NCBI GenBank assembly: GCA_964613795.1
Contig: CAZTJR010000004.1
Span: 92,903 to 156,902, forward strand
Origin: Chromatocurvus sp964613795
GTDB taxonomy: Bacteria; Pseudomonadota; Gammaproteobacteria; Pseudomonadales; Halieaceae
Length of the DNA: 64,000 nt
Direction of reading: 5' to 3'
A program made the translations under genes and the position numbers. This document shows, piece by piece, positions 49,766 through 60,600 of the stretch (the stretch's first letter is position 1; each line of letters begins with the position of its first letter). The notes below the pieces were generated by a model that saw only the letters and a program-made list of their open reading frames with translations, was not told the DNA's origin and made no database searches.

Positions 49766-50572
49766 CTACTGTGCTTTCTTCTGCGCCACATTGACGTCCT
49801 GCTTGTAATCGTCGCGGGTCGTGATCCTTGAAAAATGCTGCTGCCAGTGCTGCTGGACATAATCCTCCGGCAAGAGCGCGATCCCGTAATCCGTCCATCG
49901 CCCGGATTTCGCGTACACAAACTCCCGGTTCGCCAGCGACGCCATGACCGCCTCGGGGGCCCCGAGCAACCCAGTAATCCACGTCCGATAGGCCGGCTGC
50001 TCCAACCAGGTGCGATACGTCCGCAAAGACAGGCTTGTGCCGACGAAAAGACCGCCGGGCCTGAGAATCCGCGCAATTTCGGCGACATAGAAATGATGCG
50101 CATCCTCGGACAGGTGCGAAAACACGGAATTGGCAATCACCATCGCGAAACTGCCATCTGCAAATGGCAGCCTGTCGCCGCTTTCCATGCGCAGAAAATC
50201 AATACCGGGGAGCTGTGCGGCGCCGGCGTCGACCAGCCGGGCATCCACATCCAGGGCCGCGATGGCGTCGGGGGGCAGCGAGCGCAGCAACAGACGCGTG
50301 ATACGACCCCATCCGGCACCGAAATCCAGAAGACGCCCGGTGATGCCGGGGTGCGCCATCAGAGTATCGTCGAGAATCCGGTAAAAGTCGGCGGCGCCGC
50401 GCATGGTCTCTGCATTGGCCTGGCTATTGGTAAGCCTCTGGATATCCTCGGCGGGAAAGGCAGGCAATCCGAGCGGATTGTCTCCGCTGGCGGCAAACCG
50501 AACGAACGCCTCGCACCAGTCGTGCCTGCTCATGTGACGGGCGTACTGGTGTACTTTCCCGAGATCAACCAT
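49766..50572 (-). CDS. Class I SAM-dependent methyltransferase
   Basis: From ATG 50572 the protein is 268 residues. Motif I is RLLDFGAGWGRITRLLL, motif II AALDVDARLVDAG, with the post-motif DGSFAMVIANSVFSHLSEDA and the PGGLFVGTSLS strand typical of small-molecule methyltransferases (UbiE/type 11). The N-terminal helices are long. It starts 27 bp after the persulfide dioxygenase-rhodanese gene on the same strand and is probably co-transcribed. Substrate unknown; a role in sulfur compound methylation is conjecture. Confidence 0.87.
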   Translation of the reverse strand: MVDLGKVHQYARHMSRHDWCEAFVRFAASGDNPLGLPAFPAEDIQRLTNSQANAETMRGAADFYRILDDTLMAHPGITGRLLDFGAGWGRITRLLLRSLPPDAIAALDVDARLVDAGAAQLPGIDFLRMESGDRLPFADGSFAMVIANSVFSHLSEDAHHFYVAEIARILRPGGLFVGTSLSLRTYRTWLEQPAYRTWITGLLGAPEAVMASLANREFVYAKSGRWTDYGIALLPEDYVQQHWQQHFSRITTRDDYKQDVNVAQKKAQ

Positions 50573-50599
50573 CGATAATTCTCCCCCTCCGGTCAATTT

Positions 50600-51646
50600 C
50601 TACCCGTCCTGAAGCATGGCACGCAGACCGCGACTGAGGCTGGCAACCTGCGGGTAGCCGGCATCGCGCAGAATCGAGACCGCCAGTGAAGAACGCCGTC
50701 CGGAGCGACACAGCGCAACCACGGGCTTGTCTGTCGGCACATCACCCAGTCTGTCGCGCAGCTCAGCCAGGGGAATGTGCACATCAACCAGGGTCTGCGC
50801 AAGAGGACAATCACGGACCTCATCGGGAAGGCGGACATCGAGAACAGTCACGCTGTCGAGATGCAGTTCAAGCCACTCCTCGTCGATCTCCGGCACCCCT
50901 GAGTAGGTGAGACGAATATCGCCCCAGTCGGGCCGACTCGGTAACTCGCCTTCCTCCGGGGCACCGCTGCGCAGGTTGGCGGGCACAGCCTCGTCAATCA
51001 GCTTCGGATGCGGTAGCTTCATCGCGTTCATGTATTCCACGAAATCAGTCTCGTTGGCATCGGCGCCGACCCTGGCATTGAAACGTTTCTCTTCACCAAT
51101 AGAGCTGACGTTGCGCCCCTGGTAATCGTGCGCGGGATAGACCCGGCAACTGTCGGGCAGGCTGAACAGCCTTTCGGTAATAGAGGTATACAGTCGGCTG
51201 GCGCTGCCCTGCTGGAAGTCACTGCGCCCGCAGCCCCGAATCAGCAGCGTATCCCCGGTGAACACCCGGCTTTGGTCAGCGGTGACAAAACTCATGCAGC
51301 CATCGGTATGCCCTGGCGTGGCGATACAGCGCAATTGCACGCCCTCTACGCCGCAGGTCTGGCCGTCGTCGAGGGGCAGCGTTACGTTCCTGGCATCGAT
51401 CGCTCTGGCAGAGGCGATATCGCAGCCCGTCTCCCTGCGCAGCAGCCAGGCGGCGGTGACGTGGTCCGCATGGGCGTGAGTATCAATGACCAGCCGCAAG
51501 CGCAGACCCAGCTCATCTATCAAGGCCAGATCGCGCTGCACCTGGGCGAACACGGGGTCAATCAGCAGGGCTTCCCGCGCCTGCTCATCGGCCAGGAGGT
51601 AGGTGTAGGTGGAGGACGTACTGTCAAACAGTTGTCGAAAAATCAT
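50600..51646 (-). CDS. Persulfide dioxygenase-rhodanese fusion (MBL + rhodanese)
   Basis: The 348-residue protein has an ETHE1-type MBL domain (residues 1-235) with the iron-site motif THAHADHVTAAW, HTDGCM, FTGDTLLIRGCGR and AHDYQG, followed by a rhodanese domain (about 255-345) with a conserved cysteine in VVALCRSGRRSS. Such fusions oxidise glutathione persulfide to sulfite and can combine it with thiosulfate transfer. The active-site loop of the rhodanese is intact, so both activities are expected. AGCGAGG precedes the ATG. Confidence 0.93.
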   Translation of the reverse strand: MIFRQLFDSTSSTYTYLLADEQAREALLIDPVFAQVQRDLALIDELGLRLRLVIDTHAHADHVTAAWLLRRETGCDIASARAIDARNVTLPLDDGQTCGVEGVQLRCIATPGHTDGCMSFVTADQSRVFTGDTLLIRGCGRSDFQQGSASRLYTSITERLFSLPDSCRVYPAHDYQGRNVSSIGEEKRFNARVGADANETDFVEYMNAMKLPHPKLIDEAVPANLRSGAPEEGELPSRPDWGDIRLTYSGVPEIDEEWLELHLDSVTVLDVRLPDEVRDCPLAQTLVDVHIPLAELRDRLGDVPTDKPVVALCRSGRRSSLAVSILRDAGYPQVASLSRGLRAMLQDG

Positions 51647-51745
51647 CAGTGACCTCGCTATTATGCTGCAGCAAAAGGTGCTCCGGGCTGGCTATATAAA
51701 TACAGGCCCGCAACGCTGAAGTCTCAATGGTACACGGTTGGCGTC

Positions 51746-51786
51746 CCTTCTGGGGTCAGATCCCGACGGCACCTGACCCCAGAAGG
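51746..51786. repeat. REP-like palindrome covering the recD stop codon
   Basis: CCTTCTGGGGTCAG and its exact complement (CTGACCCCAGAAGG) form a 14-bp stem around a 13-nt loop. It resembles the GGGGTCAG...CTGACCCC palindromes spread by REP-associated tyrosine transposases. The left arm contains the recD stop codon (51756-51758), so the final residues of RecD are encoded by the element. On the minus strand it can also act as a recD terminator. No transposase is nearby. Confidence 0.6.
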
Positions 51787-53828
51787 CCGAGCTGGCTCTG
51801 CCGCGCCACGCGCCGCTCTACCGCTTGCGCCAGGACGTCATCGCTGGCACACAGCAGCGTAAAGTGGCTCTTTGCCCGGGTCACCGCGGTGTAGACCAGC
51901 TCCCGGGTCAGCACCGGGGACAGTGTGTCCGGCATCACCAGCGCGGTGTGCAGGAACTCAGATCCCTGTGACTTGTGCACGGTCATGGCGAAGACCGTCT
52001 CGATGCGCTGCAGCCGGCTGGGCAGGATCCAGCGCACACCGCCGTCACCCGAAGAGAAGGCAACCCTGAGCTTCAAGCCACGCCCCGGGGCGCCGAATTC
52101 CACCGGCGCCTGCAGCGCGATGCCCACGTCGCCGTTCATCAGTCCAAGACCATAGTCATTTCCGGTGACCAGCACCGGACGTCCCTCGTACCACTGACTG
52201 TCGATCGCAGTGCGGGTGATCAGGCCTTCCTGCTGAAGCGCCCACTCAATCCGTGCGTTCAAGGCCGCAACGCCCTGCTTACCGCTGCGCAGGGGCGTGA
52301 GGAGCTGGAATCCGGCGTGCGCCTCTAGCACCGAGAGCGCCCAGCGGTCCCAGTCTTCACGCTCGGCCTGCGCCACCGGGCGTGCAGGGGACGGTCCCCG
52401 AAGAAGGTTCAGGTAATGGCTGTAGCCGGCGACGGCCTCCTGCCGATGTCCATGGATTGCCAGAGCGGCCAGCCGCTCGCCATCGGGGCGCAGTCGCTGC
52501 ACATCGGCAAAGCTCTCGTCCGTCAGCACTCCCATGGCCCGGACACTGTCCCCGGCGTTTATCGCGCGGGCCAGCTCGCCGATACCACTGCGGTCATCAA
52601 AGCGGAACGAGTGGCGCAGCATCACCACCGCCTGATCCAGCGGGCGACCCTCGCCGTCCTGATACTCGGACTCCACCGCCCAGCCGCTGGCAGCCTGCAG
52701 CCACTGCGCCAGCGCAGGACGGTAGTGTGCCGCCTCTGCTCGGGCACAGAGACTGCCCAGAACCGCACCCGCCTCGACCGAGGCCAGCTGATCCTTGTCC
52801 CCAAGCAGCACCAGCCGGGCATGCGATGGCAACGCCTCGAGCAGCGCTGACATCATCTCGATGTCGATCATGGAGGCCTCGTCCACCACCACCATGTCCA
52901 GCGGCAGCGGATTGAAGCGATGGTACTTGAAGTGACGGGTATCCGGCCGCGCTCCCAGCAGGCGATGCAGGGTAGTGACATCGGACGGGATGCACTCGCC
53001 TAGCTGCTTCGCCCGCGGCAGATCGAGGTCCGCCAGTTGACCGATCTGGCCAATGATCGCCTCGTTCAGGCGTGCTGCAGCCTTGCCCGTGGGCGCCGCA
53101 AGCCGGATACGCAGTGGGGCCGAGCCGCTGTCAACGGCTAACACCTGCAGCAGCGCAAGCAGCCGGATGACCGTGGTGGTCTTGCCCGTGCCGGGGCCGC
53201 CGGTGATAACGGTGAAGGTGGAGCGCGCACCCAGTGCACAGGCCAGCTTCTGCCAGCGAGCGGGTTCGGCCCTTGCATCCGTGGGTGGAAACAGGCGGTC
53301 GAGCACCGCGCGCAGCCGTTCCGGGCAGACCGCGGTCGCACCCGCGAGGCGCGCCGCCAGCGCCTGCGACACCTGCGACTCGTGACGCCAGTAGCGACGC
53401 AGGTAGAGCCGGTGATTGTCGAGCACCAGCGGTTCACTGCCGCCGCCCTGACCAACCGCGGCCCAGCTTCGCAGTCGCGACTCCCAGGACGCGGACATGA
53501 GGCTCAGCAGCGCCTCGGGAGGCAGCGGCGGATCCTCCGCGGCTGCGGTGTGATCGACCGTCACGGCGATGAGCTCACGGGGCTGTCGGCGCGCCCGCTC
53601 GAGGTCCAGCAGGAGATGGCCCTGCCCGGCCTGGTGACTGACCATGACGGCTGCCAGCAGGCAGGCGGCATCGCCGTCGGGCGCCAGGGCGAACAGGCGA
53701 TGCGCCAGGGCCGCATCCAGATCGCGGATCCAGCCCGCCTCCGCCCAGGCGAATACCAGCGCGAGAAGGGCCCCGGGATCGTCCAGCGCGTGTTCGGTGA
53801 GCCGCGGCAGCGTTTTCAGATCGCTCAT
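51756..53828 (-). CDS. recD: Exodeoxyribonuclease V subunit alpha (RecD)
   Basis: The 690-residue helicase has Walker A GGPGTGKTT (residues 210-218), MVVVDEASMID as Walker B, and the C-terminal TVHKSQGSEF with AVTRAKSHFTLL motif VI. RecD is the 5'-3' motor of the RecBCD complex. The start codon overlaps the recB stop by 4 bp. The last few residues (LLGSGAVGI) lie within a palindromic element, so the normal C terminus may have been replaced. The rest of the length fits the family. Confidence 0.94.
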   Translation of the reverse strand: MSDLKTLPRLTEHALDDPGALLALVFAWAEAGWIRDLDAALAHRLFALAPDGDAACLLAAVMVSHQAGQGHLLLDLERARRQPRELIAVTVDHTAAAEDPPLPPEALLSLMSASWESRLRSWAAVGQGGGSEPLVLDNHRLYLRRYWRHESQVSQALAARLAGATAVCPERLRAVLDRLFPPTDARAEPARWQKLACALGARSTFTVITGGPGTGKTTTVIRLLALLQVLAVDSGSAPLRIRLAAPTGKAAARLNEAIIGQIGQLADLDLPRAKQLGECIPSDVTTLHRLLGARPDTRHFKYHRFNPLPLDMVVVDEASMIDIEMMSALLEALPSHARLVLLGDKDQLASVEAGAVLGSLCARAEAAHYRPALAQWLQAASGWAVESEYQDGEGRPLDQAVVMLRHSFRFDDRSGIGELARAINAGDSVRAMGVLTDESFADVQRLRPDGERLAALAIHGHRQEAVAGYSHYLNLLRGPSPARPVAQAEREDWDRWALSVLEAHAGFQLLTPLRSGKQGVAALNARIEWALQQEGLITRTAIDSQWYEGRPVLVTGNDYGLGLMNGDVGIALQAPVEFGAPGRGLKLRVAFSSGDGGVRWILPSRLQRIETVFAMTVHKSQGSEFLHTALVMPDTLSPVLTRELVYTAVTRAKSHFTLLCASDDVLAQAVERRVARQSQLGLLGSGAVGI

Positions 53829-56800
53829 GCCGTGCGTCCCCCCACTGCTGTGCGCGCTCCTGCGCCCGCCAGGCAGTCGTCCAGCGCCTGTATGACTGCC
53901 AGCGGCGGCTTGATCGTGACCACTCCCCGGGAGGGCGCCTCAATGCCGCGCAGGAACACCAGCATAGCGCCGCCGACATGGCTTTCGTAATCGTATGCCG
54001 CTCCCAGCGTATGCCGCAGGTGGCGATGCAGCGCCACCAGGTAGATGGCCAGCTGCAGGTCGTAACGCTTTTCAAGCAGGGCACTCTGCATGGCTTGCGC
54101 GTGATAGGCGCTATCATCAGCGCCCAGCCAGGTCGATTTCCAGTCGATCACAAAGAAACGCCCCTCGTGCTCGGCCAGCAGATCGATAAAGCCCTTCATC
54201 AGGCCATTCAGCCGCCGCTCGCCGAGCGGCGGTCGCGGTGCGCCGGGAAACAGATATGCCTGCAGCAGTCTGTCGAAGGCCGGCGTTGCGGCATCTGCCG
54301 TGGCAAACCAGAAGTCGGGCTCGGCGCGGTAACGGGGCAGATGCAACAGTGTCGGCCCGCTGTCCCCCGCCGGCGCCAGCGGTGTGGTCAGCCATGCCTG
54401 AATGCCGTGATGCAGGGCATCGATATGCATGTCCCAACCACGCTGGCGACAGCGCTCAGCTACCCGCGCGAGGAGAGATGCATCGTCCAGAACCTGATCG
54501 AAGCCGAGGCCAGCCAGGTCTTCCAGCACACTGTGCAGGAACGTGCCGGGCTCAGGGCCGCGGGGAAATGCATGCAGCGTGCCCGAAGCAGGGGTCTGTG
54601 GCGCGTCCTGAGGTAGCGGATACACCTGCGGCTCACGCTCCTCGTCGCGCACCTCCACATCGGCGGTCTCCGGCGCACCCTCCAGCGCGGGATGGCACAG
54701 CGCCGAGTAGCTGGCAATCCACCAGGATTTGAAGGAGGCATGAGCGGGCAACCGGGCCGCCTTGCCGGCAGGCGGCTCCGGGCTGGCCTCATGCATCGTA
54801 TCGCTGCTGCCGCCCTCCTCCAGGTGAATATCCGGACAGCGTTCAACCTGCGCCCGCCAGCAGGCGCGCAGACTCTGCAGGTCGGGGATTTTCTCACCAC
54901 CCGCCAGCAGGTAGCCCAGCGCGGACTTGTGCAGGGTAGCCGTCTGGCTCGCCCCCACCGACAGCGGTGCGAGACCGATAAAGGTGGCATGCCGGGCACG
55001 GGTCAGCGCCACATACAGCAGGCGCACCTCCTCGGACAGGCGCTCATCATCCGCCCGCTGAAAACCCTCGGGGGCCAGATCTTTCTTCGCGGCAAGTTCC
55101 AGGACCGGACGATGATCGACGTGATACAGCGGGTTGCCAAAGCGCGCGTCAACCTCGCGGTAGGTGCACAGGAACGGGAGGGCCACCAGCGGATACTCCA
55201 GCCCCTTGGACTTGAAGATGGTCACCACCTGAATCAGCTCGGCATCGCTTTCCAGGCGCAGGACCTGCTCGTCAGACCCCGGCTCGGCCAGGTGTTCAGC
55301 GAGCTGGCGAATAAGCGCATGGTCGCCATCGAGGCTGTCGCTGGCCTGCTGGGCCCACTCGGCGAGATGAAGAAGGTTGGTCAGCGCTCGCTCACCCTGC
55401 TTGCGACCGAGCAGGAACTCGGGCACGTGAAAATCATGCAGCAGCCGACGCAGTGCCGGCAATACGCCGCGTCGCTGCCAGAGTTGACGATAACGGATGA
55501 AGCGCGCCTGAATGTCTTCAAAGGCCAGCTCATCCCGCTGCAGCGCATCCAGCCAGGCGAGGGAGCACCCCAGCGTGGCGGTGGCCAGCGCGACCCGCAA
55601 CAGCGAAGGATCCTCGGGGCCAGCCATGGCCCGCAGCCAGTGGTGCAGATCCCGGGCCTCCGGGGTCGCGAAGACGCTGTCCCGGTCAGACAGATAGACA
55701 CTGGCCAGCCCGCGCGCGCCGAGGGCCTCGCGAATGGCCTTAGCCTCCTTGCGATCGCGCACCAGAACGGCAATGTCCCCGGCCTGCAGGGGTGTGAATC
55801 CGCCCCCGTCCGGCGCCCGGAACCCGCTCTTTCCCTCCTGCGCCTGGTTGAGCCAGGCGGCGATGCGGTTGGCGCAGTGACGGGCAGCGTCGCGCAGGTA
55901 GGCCTGCTTGTTGAGGCAGGCCTGGTCACCGTCGCCGGCCAGCAGCCAGCCGGTCATGGCGGCAGCGGGTTCACCATCGAGCACAAGCTGCTCGCCGCGG
56001 CCATTGGCGTCCACGGGATGAAAGGGCAGCGGATTCTCGTCGGGGTTGTCAGGCTCGGCAAAGCGGAAGGCGGCGCGTGGATACGCACGCTCAGCCCCAA
56101 AGAACAACTGATTGACAGCGCCCACTGCGCCAGCACTGGAGCGAAAATTCGTGCCCAGCGTGTGATGGCGGCCCCGGGTGGCCTCCCGCGCCGCGAGGTA
56201 GGTATGGATATCGCCGCCGCGGAAGCCGTAGATCGCCTGTTTGGGGTCGCCGATGAGGATCAGGCCCGAGTCCGGCGTGGCGCTGCCAACATCGTAGATA
56301 CGCTGAAAAATCCGGTACTGCGCCGGATCGGTGTCCTGGAACTCATCGATCATGGCCACAGGAAACTGCGTGCGGATACGCGTCGCCAACGCGTCGCCCG
56401 CCTCACCCTCGCTGTCGAGAGCGCCGGCCAGTCCCCGGATCATGTCGTCAAAGCCCATCTGGGCCTGCGCCTCCAGCTGCGCCGCCAGGCGCTGGCCCAC
56501 CCAGTCTCTGGCCTCGGCGAGAACAGCGGGATGCAGCTGACGCTGAGCCAGCGCCTCTGCCGCCTGCTGCTCCTGCCAGGTCTGCAGCACGTCGAACAGC
56601 GCCAGCGCTGGCAGCACACCACCTTTTTTCAGCTTGAAACGCTCCCGCGCCAGCTTCTGCACAAAGGGCGACTCCTCCAGCGCGCGTTGTCCTGCGCCCC
56701 ACTCGGATAGCTCAGCCAGCCAGCCCGCAAAGGTCTCGTCCCGGTTCAGCCCCCTGAAGGTCGTGCCATTCATGACAGCGCGCAGATCGCGCAGCGTACG

Positions 56801-57607
56801 GTGAATCTCATCCGCGCTCTGCCGGTAGACGTCACGGGCGTCTGCCTCTGCAGTACCCAGCGCCTCGCGGCTGCGCGCCGCGCGGCCAAGGATACTGTCA
56901 AGGTCGGTGCCGGTAACGGGCTCACCGGCAGATAGCAGCGTGGCGTCGTCGCGCTGCAGCAGCCTGCGCAGCTGTGAATGCAGACCCTGTGGCGAGCGAA
57001 ACAACGCCACCATGACAGCGGCCAGGGGTTCACTGAGGGGATAGACCCGGCTGCGCCAGTAGTCGGTGACCGCTTCCAGGGTCGGCCCGGTCAGGTCCTT
57101 GACGATTTCCTGGCGGAACAGTTTGCCGCTGTCAAAGGCGTGCTCCTTGAGCATGCGCTGGGTCCAGCTGTGGATGGTCGAGATGGCGGCATCGTCCATC
57201 CACTCCGCGGCCATCTGCAGGCTACGGGCACAGCGTGGCCAGGCTTCTTGCGCAAAATCGGCGCGCAGTGCTGCCAGCAGCGGATCGCTGCCGGCCAGGC
57301 CGTCGTTCCCGTCCTCCGCCCGAAAGGCCTCGGTTGCCTGCACCAGGCGCTCGCGAATGCGGTCACGCAGTTCCAGGCTGGCCGCCTCGGTGAATGTCAC
57401 GACCAGGATTTCCGGGGGCACCAAGGATCTGCTGAAGGCCTTGCCGTGCGCGGAAACGTCGCTGTCGGACTGCCCGTGACCCAGTACCAGGCGCACGTAA
57501 AGCAGCGCGATCGTGAAGGTCTTGCCGGTACCGGCGCTGGCCTCAATCAGCTGACTGCCGGTCAGCGGCAGATCCAGCGCGATGGCTCGCTCGCGTGAAA
57601 GCGTCAT
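53825..57607 (-). CDS. recB: Exodeoxyribonuclease V subunit beta (RecB)
   Basis: At 1260 residues this is the large helicase-nuclease. The N-terminal Walker A IEASAGTGKTFTIA is at residues 21-34, Walker B DEFQDTDPAQYRIF at 421-434 and the UvrD-type motif VALTRARHATFIGL further on. The C-terminal nuclease has the GFIDLLAEHEG...FFVIDWKST signature with the D and K metal/catalytic residues. RecB unwinds 3'-5' and cuts the strand at Chi. It overlaps recC and recD by 4 bp on either side, in the order recC-recB-recD, with no ptrA in between. Confidence 0.95.
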   Translation of the reverse strand: MTLSRERAIALDLPLTGSQLIEASAGTGKTFTIALLYVRLVLGHGQSDSDVSAHGKAFSRSLVPPEILVVTFTEAASLELRDRIRERLVQATEAFRAEDGNDGLAGSDPLLAALRADFAQEAWPRCARSLQMAAEWMDDAAISTIHSWTQRMLKEHAFDSGKLFRQEIVKDLTGPTLEAVTDYWRSRVYPLSEPLAAVMVALFRSPQGLHSQLRRLLQRDDATLLSAGEPVTGTDLDSILGRAARSREALGTAEADARDVYRQSADEIHRTLRDLRAVMNGTTFRGLNRDETFAGWLAELSEWGAGQRALEESPFVQKLARERFKLKKGGVLPALALFDVLQTWQEQQAAEALAQRQLHPAVLAEARDWVGQRLAAQLEAQAQMGFDDMIRGLAGALDSEGEAGDALATRIRTQFPVAMIDEFQDTDPAQYRIFQRIYDVGSATPDSGLILIGDPKQAIYGFRGGDIHTYLAAREATRGRHHTLGTNFRSSAGAVGAVNQLFFGAERAYPRAAFRFAEPDNPDENPLPFHPVDANGRGEQLVLDGEPAAAMTGWLLAGDGDQACLNKQAYLRDAARHCANRIAAWLNQAQEGKSGFRAPDGGGFTPLQAGDIAVLVRDRKEAKAIREALGARGLASVYLSDRDSVFATPEARDLHHWLRAMAGPEDPSLLRVALATATLGCSLAWLDALQRDELAFEDIQARFIRYRQLWQRRGVLPALRRLLHDFHVPEFLLGRKQGERALTNLLHLAEWAQQASDSLDGDHALIRQLAEHLAEPGSDEQVLRLESDAELIQVVTIFKSKGLEYPLVALPFLCTYREVDARFGNPLYHVDHRPVLELAAKKDLAPEGFQRADDERLSEEVRLLYVALTRARHATFIGLAPLSVGASQTATLHKSALGYLLAGGEKIPDLQSLRACWRAQVERCPDIHLEEGGSSDTMHEASPEPPAGKAARLPAHASFKSWWIASYSALCHPALEGAPETADVEVRDEEREPQVYPLPQDAPQTPASGTLHAFPRGPEPGTFLHSVLEDLAGLGFDQVLDDASLLARVAERCRQRGWDMHIDALHHGIQAWLTTPLAPAGDSGPTLLHLPRYRAEPDFWFATADAATPAFDRLLQAYLFPGAPRPPLGERRLNGLMKGFIDLLAEHEGRFFVIDWKSTWLGADDSAYHAQAMQSALLEKRYDLQLAIYLVALHRHLRHTLGAAYDYESHVGGAMLVFLRGIEAPSRGVVTIKPPLAVIQALDDCLAGAGARTAVGGRTA

Positions 57608-60600
57608 TGATCGTCCTCCTGCACGGCACCTACCCAGGCCCAGACATCGGCGTAAAGCTCCAGGCTGGCGGCGAGGAATGCCGGCGCCTGCACCAGCGCT
57701 TCGAGGGTCGGGTACTCCCTCACCAGCAGCGGCGTACGCTCGCAGAGCTGCTCGAAGCTCCTGTCCCAGTCCGCCCGCAGGCGACTGTCAGCCAGCAGGC
57801 TCTCGACCTGCGAGTCGTGCGGACTCCCGTCGGGATAGCGTCGCAGCATGGCGAAGGCCAGCTCCGGGTGCGTCGGTATGGGTCGCTGCATTCCCCGCAG
57901 CCAGCTGCCCATCAGCCGATCCAGTCGCTCCTGCGCCTGCGCTTCTGGCATGCCGCGCAGCACCAGCGTGCCGCCCGGGGAGACCAGGTGTGTCGCGGCG
58001 CCCGGATACAACAGCTGCAGGGCAAGGTGGGCGGGCCACTGCTTGAGAATCTGCATCCAGTGCCGGTCCCGTCCGCGGTTGACAGAACTGGTCATCAACA
58101 CAATGCGGGCGGTGGCGTCCCGATCCGGGGAGACATGCATACCGTCCAGGGTATCCGCCAGCACCAGCCGGCGCTCGGCACCTTCCCAGTCCAGGCTGGC
58201 ATCGTGGCGAACAATGGGCGTCAGCGGCAGGCGTTCGGGATAGACTGCGAGGCAATCGCGATAGCTTTCCAGTGTGCCGGGCAGCGGCTGCAGCAAGGTT
58301 TTGCGCACCGCAGGGCCAACCGGGACGGGCGGATAGTCCCCCGCACGCTGCCGCTGATTCACTCGCCGCGCGAACAGATCCGGCAAGTCCACGTCCTCGC
58401 CCTGGGCCAGCCGCTGCCCCAATGGCTGCAGCAGGGCATCCAGCTGCTGCCATTTATCCAGGCCGTCAAAAGCGAAGGGCTCCTCATCCTGCGCCAGGAT
58501 GTCGTCGTCACGCACATAGGTTGCAAGCCGCTGCTGGAAGAGCGCCGCAACAGGGTCACGCAGGAAACCCGCCAGCTGGGCGAGCGTGACGTCCACCTCC
58601 GGCCACCAGGCCGGCAGTGGCGGGCTGTGCGGCTCGGGATCTGCCTGCGTGCGTTGATCGCTACGCAGGCTCTGCCATTCTGTGGCGTAGGTAAACAGCG
58701 CGGAATCCTCGCGGAAATAGGCCGCGCCGAAGGGCTGTAGCGGGTGCTCCGTAGTGATTGCCGGCAGCAGCTCCGCGGCCGGCTGCCCTGAAGCAAGCCG
58801 CCAGCCCTTGCCAAGATGATCGCGCAGCTGGCCGACCAGCACACTGGGCGGCTGCTCGCTGTTGTCTTTTACGCTGCGCCCGCACCAGCTGATGCTCAGC
58901 CGCTCCCGGGCAGACAGCAGCGCCTCCAGGAACAGGTAGCGGTCGTCGTCGCGTCGCGAGCGATCGCCGGCGCGGTAGTGCTCGCGCAGGGCCATGAGGT
59001 CAAAATCCACGGCGTCCGTGCGGCGTGGATAGGCGCCATCGCTCATCCCGAGCAGATAGATGTGACGAAAGGGAATGGCCCGCATGGGCATGAGAGTGGC
59101 GAAGGTAATGCGACCCATCAGGAAGCTTCGCGACAGCTGTGGCTCGTCGATGCGGTCGAGCCAGCTCTCGCGCACCACGGCCAGTGACAGGGGCTCGAGC
59201 ACCCCCGCCTCCTCGATTTCCGTCTGCCAGGCATCGAGGGTGATTCTGATCTGTTCCAGCATGCCCTGCTCTGCCGCGGACACAGGCTTGAGCGTCATCT
59301 CCAGCAGCGCTCGCAGTGTGTCCCCCCAGTCCGCGACGCTCTGTGGCTGCTGCAGTCGCTGGCGCAGCTCATCGAGCACGAGAATCAGTCGATACAGCGG
59401 ACCGACAAGTGCCGCATCCAGACCCGCCACCTCGTCGTAGGGCACGATGGCCGCCCAGTCGGCGCCGTTTTCGGCGGCTTCCCCGACAGCGTAGCCCATG
59501 AGCATCCGCGCCAGCCCGAAGCGCCAGCTATGCAGATCGTCATGCCACGGCAGATCCAGCTCACTGCGCTGATCGGCGTTCAGACCCCAGCGCACGTTGG
59601 CGCCGCGTATCCAGCGCTGCAGCACCGGCAGGTCGCTCTCCGCAAGGCCGAAGCGCTGTCGCAGCGGCGGGATATCCAGCAGGTCGAGAATCTCGCTGGC
59701 GCGAAAACGCAGCGTTGGCAGCGACAACAGCGTTTCCAGCGCGACCAGCATGGGCTGCCGATGGCGCTGCTGCTGATCCGCCACGTGGTAGGGCACGTGA
59801 CGCGCATCTTCCCGGCTGAACTGACCGAAGACCGCATCGATCGAGGGCGCGTAATCGTTGATGTCCGGCACCATGACCATGATGTCCCGGGGCTGCAGCG
59901 AGTCACTGTCCGCAAAGGCCGCCAGCAGTTGATCATGCAGCACCTCCAGTTCGCGCTGTGGGCTGTGACAGCGCTGGAAACGGATCGAGAGGTCCCGCGC
60001 AGTATCCACCGGCGGCCAGGTATCGCGGGTTTCCGCCAGCGGGCGCAGCTCAAGGATATCGTCCTGCAGCTGACCCAGCAGCGAGTCTGTGGGCGGCGAC
60101 TGGAACCAGTCAACCGGCTGCTGCAGGGCCGCCATCGCCTGGACATCGGTACTGTCGTATTCGGCCAGAAGCTGAAGGTAATCGCGCCCCTGCTTGCCCC
60201 AGGCGGCCAGCAGCGGATGCGCGTGCAGATGCAGCGACTCCGGATTGAGATGCAGGTTCTCGGGCATGCCGCGGCGACGCTGCTGACGGTGATAATGCCG
60301 CAGCACCTCCCGGGTCTCGATGATCTCGCCCCAGAAATGCTGGCAGGGATTGAGCAGGCAGAGAATCACCTCGCTGACGCCAGACAGCGCCGTGAGTACC
60401 TCCAGCACCTGCTGCGGCAGTGAGGAAATACCAAACACCACAACGCGAGGTGGCAGGCGGGGGGGACGCTTTTGCAGTCGCGCAGCACTGTCCAGGAAGC
60501 GCCGATGTACTGCACCGCGGTGAGTACTCGCAAACGCCGCACCCATTGTATCGCCGATCATTCGCCACAGAGCCGGTTGCCAGCGCTGCTCTGTGGGCAC

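Noticed and set aside
54692..56710. Open frame of 672 codons on the plus strand
   Set aside because: It is antisense to recB in a GC-rich region where long antisense frames are expected. It shows no domain, signal or ribosome site, while recB has clear motifs.
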